Part shown: positions 7,308 to 17,108 of the stretch, in pieces
Numbering within the stretch: position 1 is the first letter of the stretch
Layout: each line of letters starts with the position of its first letter
Origin: Desulfuromonadales bacterium
Lineage (GTDB): Bacteria > Desulfobacterota > Desulfuromonadia > Geobacterales > Pseudopelobacteraceae
Direction: 5' to 3'
NCBI GenBank assembly: GCA_013349405.1
Contig: DUZS01000002.1
Location: 124,001 to 188,000 of the forward strand
DNA: 64,000 bases
Position numbers and translations under genes: made by a program
The notes under the pieces: generated by a model
The model's database searches: none
What the model saw: the letters and a program-made list of their open reading frames with translations, nothing else
Told to the model about the DNA's origin: nothing

Positions 7308-8603
7308 ATGAAGATCGCGTCGCGAATATATCCCACCAAGTTATTTGTCGAAACGACGACCCGCTGTAACCTCAACTGCTTCATGTGCGTTAAACAAAAC
7401 CGTGGCAGCGAACTCTGTGAAGGGGATTTTTCACCCGAGCTGTTCACCCGTCTTGAAGCGTCATTGCCACATATTGATGCGCTCATTCTTAATGGCGTCG
7501 GTGAACCGCTTATGAATCCTCATCTGGAGTCATACATCCGCCGGGCAAAAGAATTAATGCCAGTAACGGGATGGATCGGCTTCCAGTCAAACGGTGTCCT
7601 GATGACACCGCTTCGGGCTGAAGCCCTGATTGCTGCCGGACTCGATACAATCTGTATTTCGGTTGATGCCATTGCCCCCGAGCAGTTCAAAAAGCTCCGT
7701 GAGGGGGGTAATGTGGAAGCGGTTGACATGGCGTTATCAGCACTGCAAAGCGCGAGGGTCTTGTGCAAGCGCCCCGAAGTGAAGATCGGCATCGAATTTG
7801 TGGCGATGAGCAGCAATATCAAGGAACTTCCGGAAACCCTCGAGTGGGCTGCCGGTCGCGGGGCACAATTTGCCATAGTCACCCACGTACTCGCCTATGA
7901 CGAACTGCACGCGCACGAAGCGGTGTTCTGCAATATAACCGACCAGGCGCTGGCGCTCTATAACAGCTGGCGCCGCAGAGCAGTCAGTTCCGGTATCGAT
8001 ATGCTGCGCTACTATGAGGTGCGTTTTACCTACAGTCGAACTGCTGATGAACAGGCCATTGTCGATCTCGTTGATGCGATGAAAGCCGAGGCAGAGCAGC
8101 AGGGCATAATGCTCGACATGAAAAAACTTCTGCAGCTGGAACACCAGAGGGTGGATGAGGTTGCCGCCCTGTTTGCCGCGGCAGAAGCGGTGGCCGAGAG
8201 GACCGGACTGGAGTTGCGCTTGCCGGAGCTGGCACTCAAGGAACAGCGGAAATGCAGTTTTGTTGAGGAAGGGAGTGCCTTCGTGTCGTGGAACGGCGAT
8301 ATCTCTCCCTGTTATTTCCTCTGGCACCGTTTTGATTGTTATGCAAGCGGCTGGAATCAGAAGGTAAAACCAAAAATTTTCGGCAATCTGGCAGAGCAGG
8401 ACCTGCTGCGCATCTGGAATAACCGGGAATTTACTTCGTTTCGCGCCGATGTGCTTGCCTACGATTATCCCTCCTGTGCCAGCTGCGGTCTGGCACCGTG
8501 CGACTATGTGCAGACCGACGACTTCCAGCAGGATTGCCATATCAGGAATGTTCCCTGTGGTTCCTGTCTCTGGTGTATGGGGGTGTTTCAATGCCTGCGC
8601 TGA
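7308..8603 (+). CDS. Radical SAM/SPASM protein, putative maturase
   Basis: A 431-aa radical SAM enzyme. CNLNCFMC (Cys20, Cys24, Cys27) binds the SAM-cleaving 4Fe-4S cluster, and LNGVGEP corresponds to the GGE-like motif. The C-terminus is a SPASM-type region rich in cysteine (KCSFVEEGS, SPCYF, SCASCGLAPC, VPCGSCLWCMGVFQC), expected to hold auxiliary clusters. SPASM proteins often modify peptides or mature metalloenzymes, but no small precursor peptide is visible next to it. It starts 6 bases after flxA, so it is probably translationally coupled to the flx operon and could act on one of its products. The substrate is unknown. Confidence 0.85.
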   Translation: MKIASRIYPTKLFVETTTRCNLNCFMCVKQNRGSELCEGDFSPELFTRLEASLPHIDALILNGVGEPLMNPHLESYIRRAKELMPVTGWIGFQSNGVLMTPLRAEALIAAGLDTICISVDAIAPEQFKKLREGGNVEAVDMALSALQSARVLCKRPEVKIGIEFVAMSSNIKELPETLEWAAGRGAQFAIVTHVLAYDELHAHEAVFCNITDQALALYNSWRRRAVSSGIDMLRYYEVRFTYSRTADEQAIVDLVDAMKAEAEQQGIMLDMKKLLQLEHQRVDEVAALFAAAEAVAERTGLELRLPELALKEQRKCSFVEEGSAFVSWNGDISPCYFLWHRFDCYASGWNQKVKPKIFGNLAEQDLLRIWNNREFTSFRADVLAYDYPSCASCGLAPCDYVQTDDFQQDCHIRNVPCGSCLWCMGVFQCLR

Positions 8604-8631
8604 ATGCGCCTGTCCGGCAAGGACCTGACGC

Positions 8632-10500
8632 GTGTTGATCAGCCTCGTTTCTGTCCACCCCTCTCCCTCCCCGCAATCAATCCCTCTGGCAAGCGCTTTT
8701 CTTAAAGCGTATGCACTCAAAAGCGCCGCCACAATTGAACTGGTTGATTTTTTTATCGGACAGGATACCGTCGTGTGTGCTGCAAAACTTGCCGAACCGT
8801 GCCCGGAAGCGGTCGGCTTTTCCCTGTACGTATGGAATCGTGATTTTATCTTTGACATAGCGGCCGGGCTTCGCAACAACCATCCTTCTATTAAACTTTT
8901 TTGCGGCGGCCCGGAGGTTACCGCCGACCCCATGTCCGTCATACAAACAGGAATTTTTGACTTTGTCATTGCCGGCGAAGGCGAGGCGCCTTTTTTGTCG
9001 CTCTGCGAGGCACTTGACTCAGGCAGAAACTATGCAGAAATACCGGGCATTCTTCATGCTGACTCCGTCGATCTGCAACCGCCGGCACCGCTGGCGGATC
9101 TCGACTCGGTTCCATCTCCGTATCTGACAAAAATCATCGATACGCATGCCAATCCCGGCATTCTCTGGCAGCTGTCTCGTGGCTGCAGTTTTACCTGCGA
9201 CTTCTGCTTTGATTCACGCGGGATGCACGGTGTACGCTATTTTTCACTTGAACGGCTGGAGGCTGAATTACAGTTTTTTGCCGCCACTGCTGTTTCACAA
9301 ATATTCGTTCTTGATTCAACCTTCAACCTCGACCCGAAACGCGCCAAAAAAATCCTCCGGATGATTAAAATGATTGCGCCTGACATTCATTTTCATTTTG
9401 AGGTCCGCAATGAATTTATTGATCGAGAAATGGCTGCTCTCTTCGCAGAGATTGCCTGTTCACTGCAGATCGGCCTGCAGAGTTCCGACAGGGAAGTTCT
9501 CAAACTCGTCGGGCGAACATTCAACAAAGCGGACTTCAGTGCAAAAGTCGGTCTGCTCAATGAAAGCGGCGCTGTATTCGGCTTTGATCTTATGTATGGC
9601 CTGCCGGGTGATACTCTCACGGGGTTTTGCAACAGCCTGGACTATGCGCTGTCGCTCTATCCGAATCACCTCGACATTTTTCCGTTGGCAATTTTGCCCG
9701 GCACCGCTCTGGCGACTCGCGGGACTGCACTGAATATCCAGTGGGACAGGCACTCACCGTACCTTGTGCAGGAAACGGCAACATTCACCAGAACTGATAT
9801 GACTGCAGCAGCCGAACTTGCCACCGCGTGTGACGTTTTTTACACCCGCGGCACAGCGGTCGCATGGTTCAACGCCGTTGTAAGAGTGCTCAACCTGAAA
9901 CCGGCAGCTTTTTTACAGAAATTTTCTGATTGGCTGGTTGACCGGAATGGTCATGGCGCAAAAGAGTCTGACTTCAATGATGACGATATCTGGAATATGC
10001 AGCATCTTTTTCTGAAAGATATTTTCAGCAGCAAAAAGTACCGGCGCTACTTACCACTCGTACTTGATCTGGCTCAGTATCACCATCTCTATGCCGCCAC
10101 ACTTCTCGCTCCGTTCACACAGGCAGCTGATAATATCCCGCTACCTGCAGATCTCTGTTCTGCCGGTTTCACGCTTTATCCCGCTACACATATTGCCCAT
10201 TTCAGCTACGATATTGATGAACTGCTTGACTGCGGCGAACCGCAGATTCTCCAGATGTATGAACATCTCACGCCGGCCGGCTCCCAGGCGGTTATCTACC
10301 GGAATGGCGGTGCAGTATGCACCGAATCTCTGGCATTGCCCTACATTCGGCTGCTGGAACAGATCCGTGATAAGAGTGACCATGACTACCTGTCCCGGAC
10401 AGGGCTCGGCAGTGAAGAGGTTAATGAGTTTCTTCTCTTTGCTGTTCATGAAGGGATTATAGAATACATTGAATTTTCAAAAGAGGTTGCATTTCACTGA
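8632..10500 (+). CDS. B12-binding radical SAM protein (DUF4080-like C-terminus)
   Basis: A 622-aa class B-type radical SAM protein. The N-terminal ~130 residues look like a cobalamin-binding Rossmann domain (AVGFSLYVWN, FCGGPEVTADP, FVIAGEGE). The radical SAM motif CSFTCDFC is at residues 185-192, followed by QIGLQSSD and FDLMYGLPGDT. The C-terminal part resembles the DUF4080 region found with this architecture. Such proteins are typically radical methyltransferases or related enzymes, and the substrate here cannot be named. It uses GTG at 8632, with AAGGAC eight bases upstream, 28 bases after the SPASM gene, so the two are probably co-transcribed. Confidence 0.82.
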   Translation: MLISLVSVHPSPSPQSIPLASAFLKAYALKSAATIELVDFFIGQDTVVCAAKLAEPCPEAVGFSLYVWNRDFIFDIAAGLRNNHPSIKLFCGGPEVTADPMSVIQTGIFDFVIAGEGEAPFLSLCEALDSGRNYAEIPGILHADSVDLQPPAPLADLDSVPSPYLTKIIDTHANPGILWQLSRGCSFTCDFCFDSRGMHGVRYFSLERLEAELQFFAATAVSQIFVLDSTFNLDPKRAKKILRMIKMIAPDIHFHFEVRNEFIDREMAALFAEIACSLQIGLQSSDREVLKLVGRTFNKADFSAKVGLLNESGAVFGFDLMYGLPGDTLTGFCNSLDYALSLYPNHLDIFPLAILPGTALATRGTALNIQWDRHSPYLVQETATFTRTDMTAAAELATACDVFYTRGTAVAWFNAVVRVLNLKPAAFLQKFSDWLVDRNGHGAKESDFNDDDIWNMQHLFLKDIFSSKKYRRYLPLVLDLAQYHHLYAATLLAPFTQAADNIPLPADLCSAGFTLYPATHIAHFSYDIDELLDCGEPQILQMYEHLTPAGSQAVIYRNGGAVCTESLALPYIRLLEQIRDKSDHDYLSRTGLGSEEVNEFLLFAVHEGIIEYIEFSKEVAFH

Positions 10501-10574
10501 ATATTTTAGTATAGCTTTCATTTCTTTTCTCAAGTTTATTTTCCTGCAGGGGTTTTGAAGGGTGCTGATTCAAT

Positions 10575-11519
10575 ATGCATGATAAAATAAAAATTTTTTC
10601 GGGCAACTCAAATCCGGATCTCGCTCTGAAAATATGCACCTGCCTTGGCGTCCCGCTCGGTGCAGCCCGTGTGCGTCGTTTTTCTGATGGCGAGATTATG
10701 GTCGAGATTGGTGAGAATGTTCGTGGTCGTGACGTCTACGTTGTCCAATCAACCTGTGCACCGACCAATGACAACCTGATGGAGTTGCTGATAATAACTG
10801 ATGCCTTGAAACGGGCATCGGCTGCGACCATTACTGCAGTAATTCCGTATTACGGCTACGCCCGTCAGGATCGGAAAGCAGCCCCCCGAACTCCGATCAC
10901 CGCAAAACTGGTTGCCGATCTGATTACCACTGCCGGCATAGACAGAGTAGTTACCATTGACCTTCATGCCGGTCAGATTCAGGGTTTCTTCAATATCCCT
11001 GTAGACAATCTGTATGCCGCTCCGGTGATTCTCAATTACCTCAAAGACCGTTTCAGCGGCGAGCAGGTGGTTATGGTTTCGCCCGATGCCGGTGGTACCG
11101 AAAGAGCCCGCGCCTTCGCCAAACGACTTGAATATTCTCTTGCCGTCATTGACAAGCGCCGTTCCGGGCCTAATGTGGCCGAAGTTATGCACCTGATCGG
11201 GGATGTGCGGGATAAAATTGCCATCATCCTTGACGACATGGTTGATACTGCCGGCACCTTGACACAGGCAGCAAAAGCACTTAAAGCAAACGGAGCAAAA
11301 GCGGTGTTTGCCTGTGCAACTCATGGTGTGTTATCGGGACCGGCAATTGAGCGCATCAATGCCTCGGATATTGAAGAAATCGTATTGACTGACACCATAC
11401 CGGGAAACTGCGGCGACGTTGCGACCTCCAAGGTCAGAATATTGTCTGTGGCAGAGTTACTGGCCGAAGCGATCAGAAGGATTCATGAAGACGAATCCGT
11501 GAGTTCGCTCTTTGCCTAG
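10575..11519 (+). CDS. prs: Ribose-phosphate pyrophosphokinase
   Basis: Makes PRPP from ribose 5-phosphate and ATP for purine, pyrimidine, histidine and tryptophan synthesis. It is 314 aa, the usual length. Diagnostic segments are [20 protein letters not shown] (ATP/catalytic region), [14 protein letters not shown] (catalytic flexible loop region) and the PRPP-binding loop [11 protein letters not shown]. The ATG at 10575 follows GAAGGG at about 12 bases. The next genes are rplY, pth and ychF, an order seen in related delta-proteobacteria. The tRNA-Gln often found before prs in that group is not visible here. Confidence 0.97.
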   Translation: MHDKIKIFSGNSNPDLALKICTCLGVPLGAARVRRFSDGEIMVEIGENVRGRDVYVVQSTCAPTNDNLMELLIITDALKRASAATITAVIPYYGYARQDRKAAPRTPITAKLVADLITTAGIDRVVTIDLHAGQIQGFFNIPVDNLYAAPVILNYLKDRFSGEQVVMVSPDAGGTERARAFAKRLEYSLAVIDKRRSGPNVAEVMHLIGDVRDKIAIILDDMVDTAGTLTQAAKALKANGAKAVFACATHGVLSGPAIERINASDIEEIVLTDTIPGNCGDVATSKVRILSVAELLAEAIRRIHEDESVSSLFA

Positions 11520-11580
11520 TTTTTAATAATTTATTCAGATGAGGACGGGACATACCCGTCACTACACGTGGAGGAACACA

Positions 11581-12164
11581 TGCAACAGAAACAGATGAAT
11601 ATTGAATTGCGCACCAAAACCGGTACCGGCGTAAGCCGTAGACTTCGCACAGCTGATATGGTTCCGGGTGTTGTGTATGGCAAAGGAGTTGACCCGATTG
11701 CCGTAAGCATGAAAAGCCGCGATCTGCAGGATGCCATTTCCGGAGCAGGCGGCCAGAACAATCTCATTACCCTGATTGGCGGTGGAAGTCTGGATCAGAA
11801 TATAGCGATAGTAGCCGATATTCAGCGGGATCCGATCAAGCGAACCTTCAAACACGTCGATCTCCATCGCATTAATCCGAATGAAAAACTCCGCATTACT
11901 GTTCCTGTTGTTCTGAAAGGGACCGCAATTGGCGTAAAAGAGGGCGGCCTTCTTGATCTTGCTCACCATGAATTGCGTATCGAATGTCTGCCGGGCAATA
12001 TCCCTGACTGCATAACCATTGACGTTTCAGATCTTAAAATTGCTCATTCAATTCATGTTGGCGAAATTCCGCTCCCTGAGGGAATTGTTCTCCTCGACCA
12101 GGCCAAGATCCCTGTCGTCAGCGTTCTTGGCAGAGCCAAGGAAGACGCACCTGCTGCCGCTTAA
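11581..12164 (+). CDS. rplY: 50S ribosomal protein L25, long CTC form
   Basis: Binds 5S rRNA in the large ribosomal subunit. It is 194 aa, the two-domain CTC/TL5 form: an N-terminal L25 barrel ([39 protein letters not shown]) and a C-terminal beta domain ([34 protein letters not shown]). The ATG at 11581 has GGAGG six bases upstream. An in-frame GTG at 11568 overlaps that ribosome-binding site and is rejected. pth starts 17 bases downstream. Confidence 0.95.
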
Positions 12165-12181
12165 CAGAGCCGGCCTTTCAC

Positions 12182-12763
12182 ATGAGTACGTATATAGTTG
12201 CGGGGCTGGGGAATCCCGGCCCCACCTATCAGTGGACCCGCCATAACGCGGGTTTTCTTTTTTTGGATTGTCTTGCTGATCGGGAAAACATCGCCATCAC
12301 CAAAAAGTCTTTCTCAGGTTTTTGCGCTGAACTGACATTAGCCGGGCAGCGCCTGATTCTTCTCAAACCTCAGACATTTATGAATCTGTCCGGCGGTTCC
12401 ATCATGCAGGCGCTCCAGTTCCATAAGCTCCCGCTGTCACATTTAATTGTCATTCATGATGAGCTCGATCTGCCGTTCGGAGTGGTACGTTTCAAAAATG
12501 GCGGCGGTCATGGCGGACACAACGGCTTACGCTCAATAATGGAAAACCTCGGCAAAGGCGATTTCACCCGGCTGCGCATCGGCATCGGTAAATCTCCGCA
12601 CGGAGATACGACCAGTCATGTTCTCGGCAGAATCCCCCCCGAGCAGATGGAAGTCCTCGCCCGCGTTCTCGATGGCGGCATGGAGATGTTGAAAGTCATG
12701 CTGACCGAGGGACTGCCCAAATCAATGAGTCTTTATAACAATAAAAATTTTCTGGAAGGATAG
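12182..12763 (+). CDS. pth: Peptidyl-tRNA hydrolase
   Basis: Releases peptides from peptidyl-tRNA that drops off ribosomes. It is 193 aa, normal for bacterial Pth. The N-terminal [18 protein letters not shown] contains the catalytic histidine. [19 protein letters not shown] and [13 protein letters not shown] are the conserved substrate-binding segments. It sits between rplY and ychF with gaps of 17 and 4 bases, which fits one translation-related operon. Confidence 0.97.
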   Translation: MSTYIVAGLGNPGPTYQWTRHNAGFLFLDCLADRENIAITKKSFSGFCAELTLAGQRLILLKPQTFMNLSGGSIMQALQFHKLPLSHLIVIHDELDLPFGVVRFKNGGGHGGHNGLRSIMENLGKGDFTRLRIGIGKSPHGDTTSHVLGRIPPEQMEVLARVLDGGMEMLKVMLTEGLPKSMSLYNNKNFLEG

Positions 12764-12767
12764 ATTT

Positions 12768-13862
12768 ATGGGTTTCAACTGCGGCATCGTCGGGTTACCA
12801 AATGTAGGAAAATCTACCATATTTAATGCACTGACCTCTGCCGGTGCCGAGTCGGCCAATTATCCGTTTTGCACCATTGAACCGAACGTCGGTATTGTCC
12901 AGGTGCCGGATCCACGCATGGATCAACTCTCCGCAATAGTCAAGCCGCAGAAGATTCAGCCGACAACCATTGAATTTGTCGATATTGCCGGTCTTGTCAA
13001 GGGCGCCAGCCAGGGCGAAGGTCTCGGCAATCAGTTTCTCGGGCATATCCGGAGTGTTGATGCCATTGTTCATGTCGTCCGCTGCTTTGATGACGATAAT
13101 ATCGTCCATGTCAATGGCCGTGTCTCACCAGCCGACGACATTGAAGTCATCAATACCGAACTTGCCCTGGCAGATCTCGACACGATTGAAAAGAAACTGC
13201 AGCGTGCCGAAAAAATGGCGCGCAGCGGCGACAAAAAAGCCAAAGACGAGGTTGATTTCTATCTCCGGGTGCGGGCGCTCCTTGAACAGGTCAAAAAGCT
13301 GCAGGGAGTCGCACAAAATGAAGATGAAAGGATCTGGATGCGCGACCTGCATCTCCTCACCGACAAACCGGTGCTCTATGTCGCAAACGTTGCTGAAGAT
13401 GACCTGGAGGGGAAACACCCGAATGTGGCCGCAGTCCGGGATATTGCAGCATCTGAAGGAGCGGGAGTCGTTGTTATTTGCGGTAAACTTGAAGCGGAAA
13501 TCGCGGAGCTCGACGGTTCTGAAAAACAGGGTTTTCTTGATGATATGGGACTTGCGGAGGCCGGTCTTGATCGCCTCATTCGCAACGGCTATGCCTTGTT
13601 GGGACTCATCACCTATTTTACCGCCGGTGTCAAAGAGGTTCGTGCCTGGACCATCGTTAACGGCACCAAAGCTCCGCAGGCGGCAGGCGTGATTCACACC
13701 GATTTTGAGAAGGGCTTTATCCGTGCAGAGGTAATCGGCTTCAGTGATTATATCGCCTGCAATGGCGAAGCGGGGTCAAAGGAAAAAGGGTTGATGAGGC
13801 TGGAAGGCAAAGAGTACGTCGTTAAAGATGGTGACGTCATGCACTTCCGGTTTAATGTGTAA
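12768..13862 (+). CDS. ychF: Redox-regulated ATPase YchF (Obg family)
   Basis: A 364-aa P-loop protein of the Obg/YchF family that binds ribosomes and prefers ATP to GTP. The P-loop is GLPNVGKST, switch II is [19 protein letters not shown], and the specificity region reads LYVANVAE, where GTPases have NKxD. The C-terminal TGS-like domain ends in [15 protein letters not shown]. It starts 4 bases after pth. An accessory region of decayed genes begins within 45 bases of its stop. Confidence 0.96.
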   Translation: MGFNCGIVGLPNVGKSTIFNALTSAGAESANYPFCTIEPNVGIVQVPDPRMDQLSAIVKPQKIQPTTIEFVDIAGLVKGASQGEGLGNQFLGHIRSVDAIVHVVRCFDDDNIVHVNGRVSPADDIEVINTELALADLDTIEKKLQRAEKMARSGDKKAKDEVDFYLRVRALLEQVKKLQGVAQNEDERIWMRDLHLLTDKPVLYVANVAEDDLEGKHPNVAAVRDIAASEGAGVVVICGKLEAEIAELDGSEKQGFLDDMGLAEAGLDRLIRNGYALLGLITYFTAGVKEVRAWTIVNGTKAPQAAGVIHTDFEKGFIRAEVIGFSDYIACNGEAGSKEKGLMRLEGKEYVVKDGDVMHFRFNV

Positions 13863-13902
13863 AGGGTCGTCGAGTCAACTCCACTCGTGATGTGCTGTTA
13901 TT

Positions 13903-14007
13903 TTAAACAATATCCAGATCAAACCAGGCATCCTTTGATTCATCGAACACCGACTCTACAGATGCAAGAACTAGCGGAGAATGGGTGGCGGTAATAATTT
14001 GAACCTG
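13903..14007 (-). pseudogene. C-terminal remnant of an AAA ATPase
   Basis: Minus-strand codons ending at a TAA at 13903-13905 read QVQIITATHSPLVLASVESV and then FDESKDAWFDLDIV. THSPLVL is the typical switch-like segment of OLD/RecF-type AAA ATPases. Nothing upstream continues the frame, so only about 34 residues remain. It is probably a scar of a defence or mobile-element gene. Confidence 0.6.
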
Positions 14008-14118
14008 TTATGCTGATTATAGAGATACGGCGTTTTGCGTTTAAACAAGCAACATATTGAAAAAACGAATATATTATGTTTATAAGCTGATCCATTTCGG
14101 TTTGCTTTTAAACAAAGC

Positions 14119-14403
14119 TTAAGCCCAGAAAGGCAGATAATTCCGATACCGTGTTGATGGCTGCTCGGGGTCGGCAAGTTTGATTTTTTCGAGATCCACT
14201 GTCGCAGCGATAACTTGTGAAACAGTTGCGGTCTTTTTCTCCGGCAACTTGAAGCGCTCTCGTAAACTCTGATTCGTCATCTTTTCATTCACCACATAGC
14301 GCAGACAGCAATGCTGATAGGTGGCTCGAATGCGTTCATTCCTGTCCATATCCTCAAATTCCTTGTGGGCAAACAGCACGGCTGATGTACGCACTTCCCC
14401 CAC
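14119..14403 (-). pseudogene. C-terminal fragment of an AlbA/RecG-like DNA-binding protein
   Basis: An open frame of about 94 residues. YQHCCLRYVVNEKMTNQSLR and the end YRNYLPFWA match the winged-helix tail of large AlbA_2-type ATP-binding regulators (often annotated RecG-like) as remembered from that family. The ATP-binding and AlbA parts are missing. No convincing start codon with a ribosome-binding site is seen. It lies between the ATPase scar and the Bro-N gene, supporting an eroded mobile island. Family recall is good, but function is not expected. Confidence 0.6.
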
Positions 14404-14427
14404 TCGTAAAGACCTAGTTTGACATGA

Positions 14428-15264
14428 TTATTTCCCATCATCATCCAATAATCCTTTTGGCAGATAGTTCTTTTTGCTGACTATGCTTCTGCCAAGCTCT
14501 TTCTCAGTTTCCTTGCGAGCTGTCCCTGCCACACCACCGCCACGTCTTGCTATCTTTTTGTTCTTCTCGAAAGTATCCGGTTTTTCTGTCTGGGATATTT
14601 CTGTTGTCACCTTTTCACCCAACATTGTGAAGATCAATTCCAGATCGGTCATATGATCGCGCAGGTTCTCGTTTTTCCTGGTCAGCCCTTTCAGCTCCTT
14701 GTGTTCAGATGGTGACACACCAAAGGTAGCTTTGGCAATTTCAGCCGTCAAAATACCAAAGTCCTTTTCTGTGGCAATACCCCGTTCTTTCCATTCGTCG
14801 GTAAGGTTCTGACGGATCGCAATTCCCCGCAGACGCTTGTCGATCCAATCTTTGGGGTACCCTTTCAGTTCGTAGAGTTGTTTCATCCGTTCCTGAGCGA
14901 GTTCAGGGTTTTCGATTTCCTGAATTCGATCATAACCGACTTGTGCAAGCCACTGTTTGAATGGTTCAGCCTTGGGGGAAGGGATTGACTGGATGATGCG
15001 GAATAAACCTTGTGTATTTGCGCAGTCTGTGGCGTATTTTTTGCCATCGTCAGCTTCAAGTTTCAGTTGTACCCAAACTGGGGACAACTGAAGATCGGTA
15101 AATTCCCTTTTTTTGACTTTACCCCAGTATTGACGAGGAGTTGGCGATTCGGATAATACCGAGACAACATCAATTACAGAAAACCACCATTCTCCATCAT
15201 GGATGATTTTTCTGATTTGTTTTCCTTCAAAGATTGCCAGTTTTAAAACTTCTTTTGCGGTCAT
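14428..15264 (-). CDS. Bro-N domain antirepressor-like protein
   Basis: A 278-aa protein. The N-terminal ~110 residues form a Bro-N domain (IRKIIHDGEWWFSVIDVVSV, YWGKVKKREF), a DNA-binding fold common in phage antirepressors and virus Bro proteins. The middle and C-terminus are charged and helical (NPELAQERMKQLYELKGYPK, KKIARRGGGVAGTARKE). This form is common in chromosomal islands. ATG at 15264 is preferred to GTG at 15288 because AAAGGA lies about ten bases before it. No prophage structural genes are near. The role is probably transcriptional control, with unknown targets. Confidence 0.75.
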   Translation of the reverse strand: MTAKEVLKLAIFEGKQIRKIIHDGEWWFSVIDVVSVLSESPTPRQYWGKVKKREFTDLQLSPVWVQLKLEADDGKKYATDCANTQGLFRIIQSIPSPKAEPFKQWLAQVGYDRIQEIENPELAQERMKQLYELKGYPKDWIDKRLRGIAIRQNLTDEWKERGIATEKDFGILTAEIAKATFGVSPSEHKELKGLTRKNENLRDHMTDLELIFTMLGEKVTTEISQTEKPDTFEKNKKIARRGGGVAGTARKETEKELGRSIVSKKNYLPKGLLDDDGK

Positions 15265-15587
15265 ATCGGTAGTTTTCCTTTCAAGCACAACGTGCAGAAT
15301 TTAGACCGTTTTTGAAGCTATATTATTCAAAATCAGCATGTTAGCCCTAAATTTCGGACGTCCGAAATTGCCTGATTTTGATCCTCGTTCACACTTGCTG
15401 TGCTACATTGCCCCTCGTGGGCATGGTGAAACTATGCCCATCGTGGCAGGAATTGTGCTGGTTGGAACACTCGCACCAACTCCTTTGCTACAAACCCAAA
15501 CAAACGCCGCACCCAGTCCAGCGAACCCTGCTGGCAAGATAATGGCTACCGTGAAACTGATAGTGGCGAATATTTATCGGGTACCAA
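15265..15587. other. Gene-poor gap between Bro-N and XRE-YaaW genes
   Basis: About 320 bases. A plus-strand 89-codon open frame from 15338 has no ribosome-binding site or family resemblance and runs 20 bases past the convergent end of the next gene. No RNA gene or repeat was recognised. The upstream region of the Bro-N gene (about 15270-15340) presumably holds its promoter. Confidence 0.5.
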
Positions 15588-16565
15588 CTACGCCATCATC
15601 TGAGTAACACGGCGCCTGATATTTATAAGCTGTAATGTCACCGGAATCGTTTTTCTATAACTTGGAGATCCTAGCAAGAGCAATAAAACCGGCAAGGAAA
15701 CCAAGGTGCCGACTCCTGTTCCCGTCAATAACAGTAAGGAAGAACTCATGCCAAACACACCCGCCCACATTCCGGCAAAAATTCCGGAGTAAAACAAACT
15801 TGCTGTTATTGGGCCTGTTAGCAAGGTACCAACGGAAAGAGATGTAACCGTGGTTGCAGATAGCACCTTTTCGATTTCTTTTATGGACTCAATATGTACA
15901 TCAGGATTTTTACCCTCATTAAGCGACTTCTGGATCTCTACCAATTTCTGAGCGCGTTCTTCAGGCTTCAATCTATTCAGTTCATCAGCAATTTTTATGG
16001 CAAAATAATCAACAATCTTGTTTTCAATATCCTCTTCAGACCTGCCATCACCTAACAGATAAACACTTTTATCCTTCTTTGGTTTCAGCTTGTTTGCAAT
16101 ATCAGCAAGGATTTCTTTGTACGGCATGTCGTGATCGCCCCGAAACCAGTTACCGATAGTATGCCCTGCAGCAGACCGATACTCTTTACTGATCTGATAC
16201 ACATCAGAATCTACCGGAAGCTTTAAGGCTTTACAGATTTCAGCCTTTTCTTCATTGGCTGCCTGATCCAATAACGAAAAAATTGTATCGGGATTCTCTC
16301 TGATTTTTGATTTTTCATGGATGCTTTCCATTTCTGATATAAGCTCTGGTTTCCCGTCTTGCAGAGGAATATTTAATGCGTTTGAGATAATCGTTGATAA
16401 CACAATTGCAGCAGTGCCACTCGGTGGTTCATTATTGTTTTGATTTTCCCATCGAGCGACAGTTTTACTCGAAACACCAAGCATGTTCGCCAGATCATCC
16501 CTCGAAAGTCCCATTTTGTTTCGCATATCGATAATGTTGTTTGCTGTGAGAATAGATGTATTCAT
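15588..16565 (-). CDS. XRE helix-turn-helix fused to YaaW/DUF3944-like membrane domain
   Basis: A 325-aa protein. Residues about 8-45 are an XRE-type helix-turn-helix (LSRDDLANMLGVSSKTVARW). From about residue 105 it resembles E. coli YaaW (UPF0174/DUF3944): AAGHTIGNWFRGDHDMPYKE parallels the YaaW segment around NKLRGH, and the end (SPSYRKTIPVTLQLINIRR) parallels the YaaW tail SAYRVTIPAVLQIA. Between these lie two hydrophobic stretches (about 240-295), likely a membrane hairpin. The fusion suggests a membrane-linked regulator, which is an inference. The ATG is preceded by AAGGTG. It lies in the accessory island next to toxin-antitoxin genes. Confidence 0.7.
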   Translation of the reverse strand: MNTSILTANNIIDMRNKMGLSRDDLANMLGVSSKTVARWENQNNNEPPSGTAAIVLSTIISNALNIPLQDGKPELISEMESIHEKSKIRENPDTIFSLLDQAANEEKAEICKALKLPVDSDVYQISKEYRSAAGHTIGNWFRGDHDMPYKEILADIANKLKPKKDKSVYLLGDGRSEEDIENKIVDYFAIKIADELNRLKPEERAQKLVEIQKSLNEGKNPDVHIESIKEIEKVLSATTVTSLSVGTLLTGPITASLFYSGIFAGMWAGVFGMSSSLLLLTGTGVGTLVSLPVLLLLLGSPSYRKTIPVTLQLINIRRRVTQMMA

Positions 16566-16787
16566 GACAACACCTTCACGGGGATTGCGTTATTTGATGA
16601 CTTGCCTAAAAGGATACAGCAAAGAGAAAACATGTCAACTAAAATTCTTGTATTGTCTAAAATATATCTAGTTTTGTCTTATTTTTATATCTATATTGGC
16701 GTGTATAGTCCTGAAGCGTCTCTTGGTTTGTCTTGTTGTGTCGGGCAGAGATCGTACTGAAGCGGCTTTTCCTCTTTGGTTGCGTGA

Positions 16788-17108
16788 TCAAATATCGCAT
16801 TTAGGCTTTTCCGGAATCCCAAGCTCTGTGGTTTCATCCAACAATTGTCTGCCATGCCGCACGGTCAAAATGTAAACGGTATCTGACAGTTTGTAAATTA
16901 TCCGATAGCTGCCATGGATAAGCTCACGGAGATCCGAGCGATTCAGTTCCGGTACTATCCGGCAGCTTTGAGGTTGTGTGGAAGGCCTGTCAACAAGCTT
17001 GAAGAGATCTTTTACCCATTTATCGGCAGCGGTTGGTTTATCTCTGGCAATGTAGCGCGCGATATTCTGCACACGCTCAAGAGCGAGCGGAGACCAGATT
17101 ATGTTCAT
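16788..17108 (-). CDS. RelE/ParE-family toxin
   Basis: A 106-aa RelE/ParE superfamily toxin. It has the usual IIWSPLALERVQNIARYIAR start, a central LRELIHGSYRIIYKL segment and a basic IYILTVRHGRQLL strand. ParE members poison gyrase and RelE members cut mRNA, and sequence alone does not decide which this is. Its start overlaps the stop of the antitoxin gene by 4 bases (ATGA), the normal coupled arrangement. Confidence 0.9.
   Translation of the reverse strand: MNIIWSPLALERVQNIARYIARDKPTAADKWVKDLFKLVDRPSTQPQSCRIVPELNRSDLRELIHGSYRIIYKLSDTVYILTVRHGRQLLDETTELGIPEKPKCDI

Noticed and set aside
10501-10574. tRNA-Gln before prs, as in related genomes
   Set aside because: The 74-base gap shows no cloverleaf, TTC loop or CCA end.
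15338-15607. An 89-codon plus-strand frame
   Set aside because: No ribosome-binding site or recognisable similarity, and it overlaps the end of the convergent XRE-YaaW gene.
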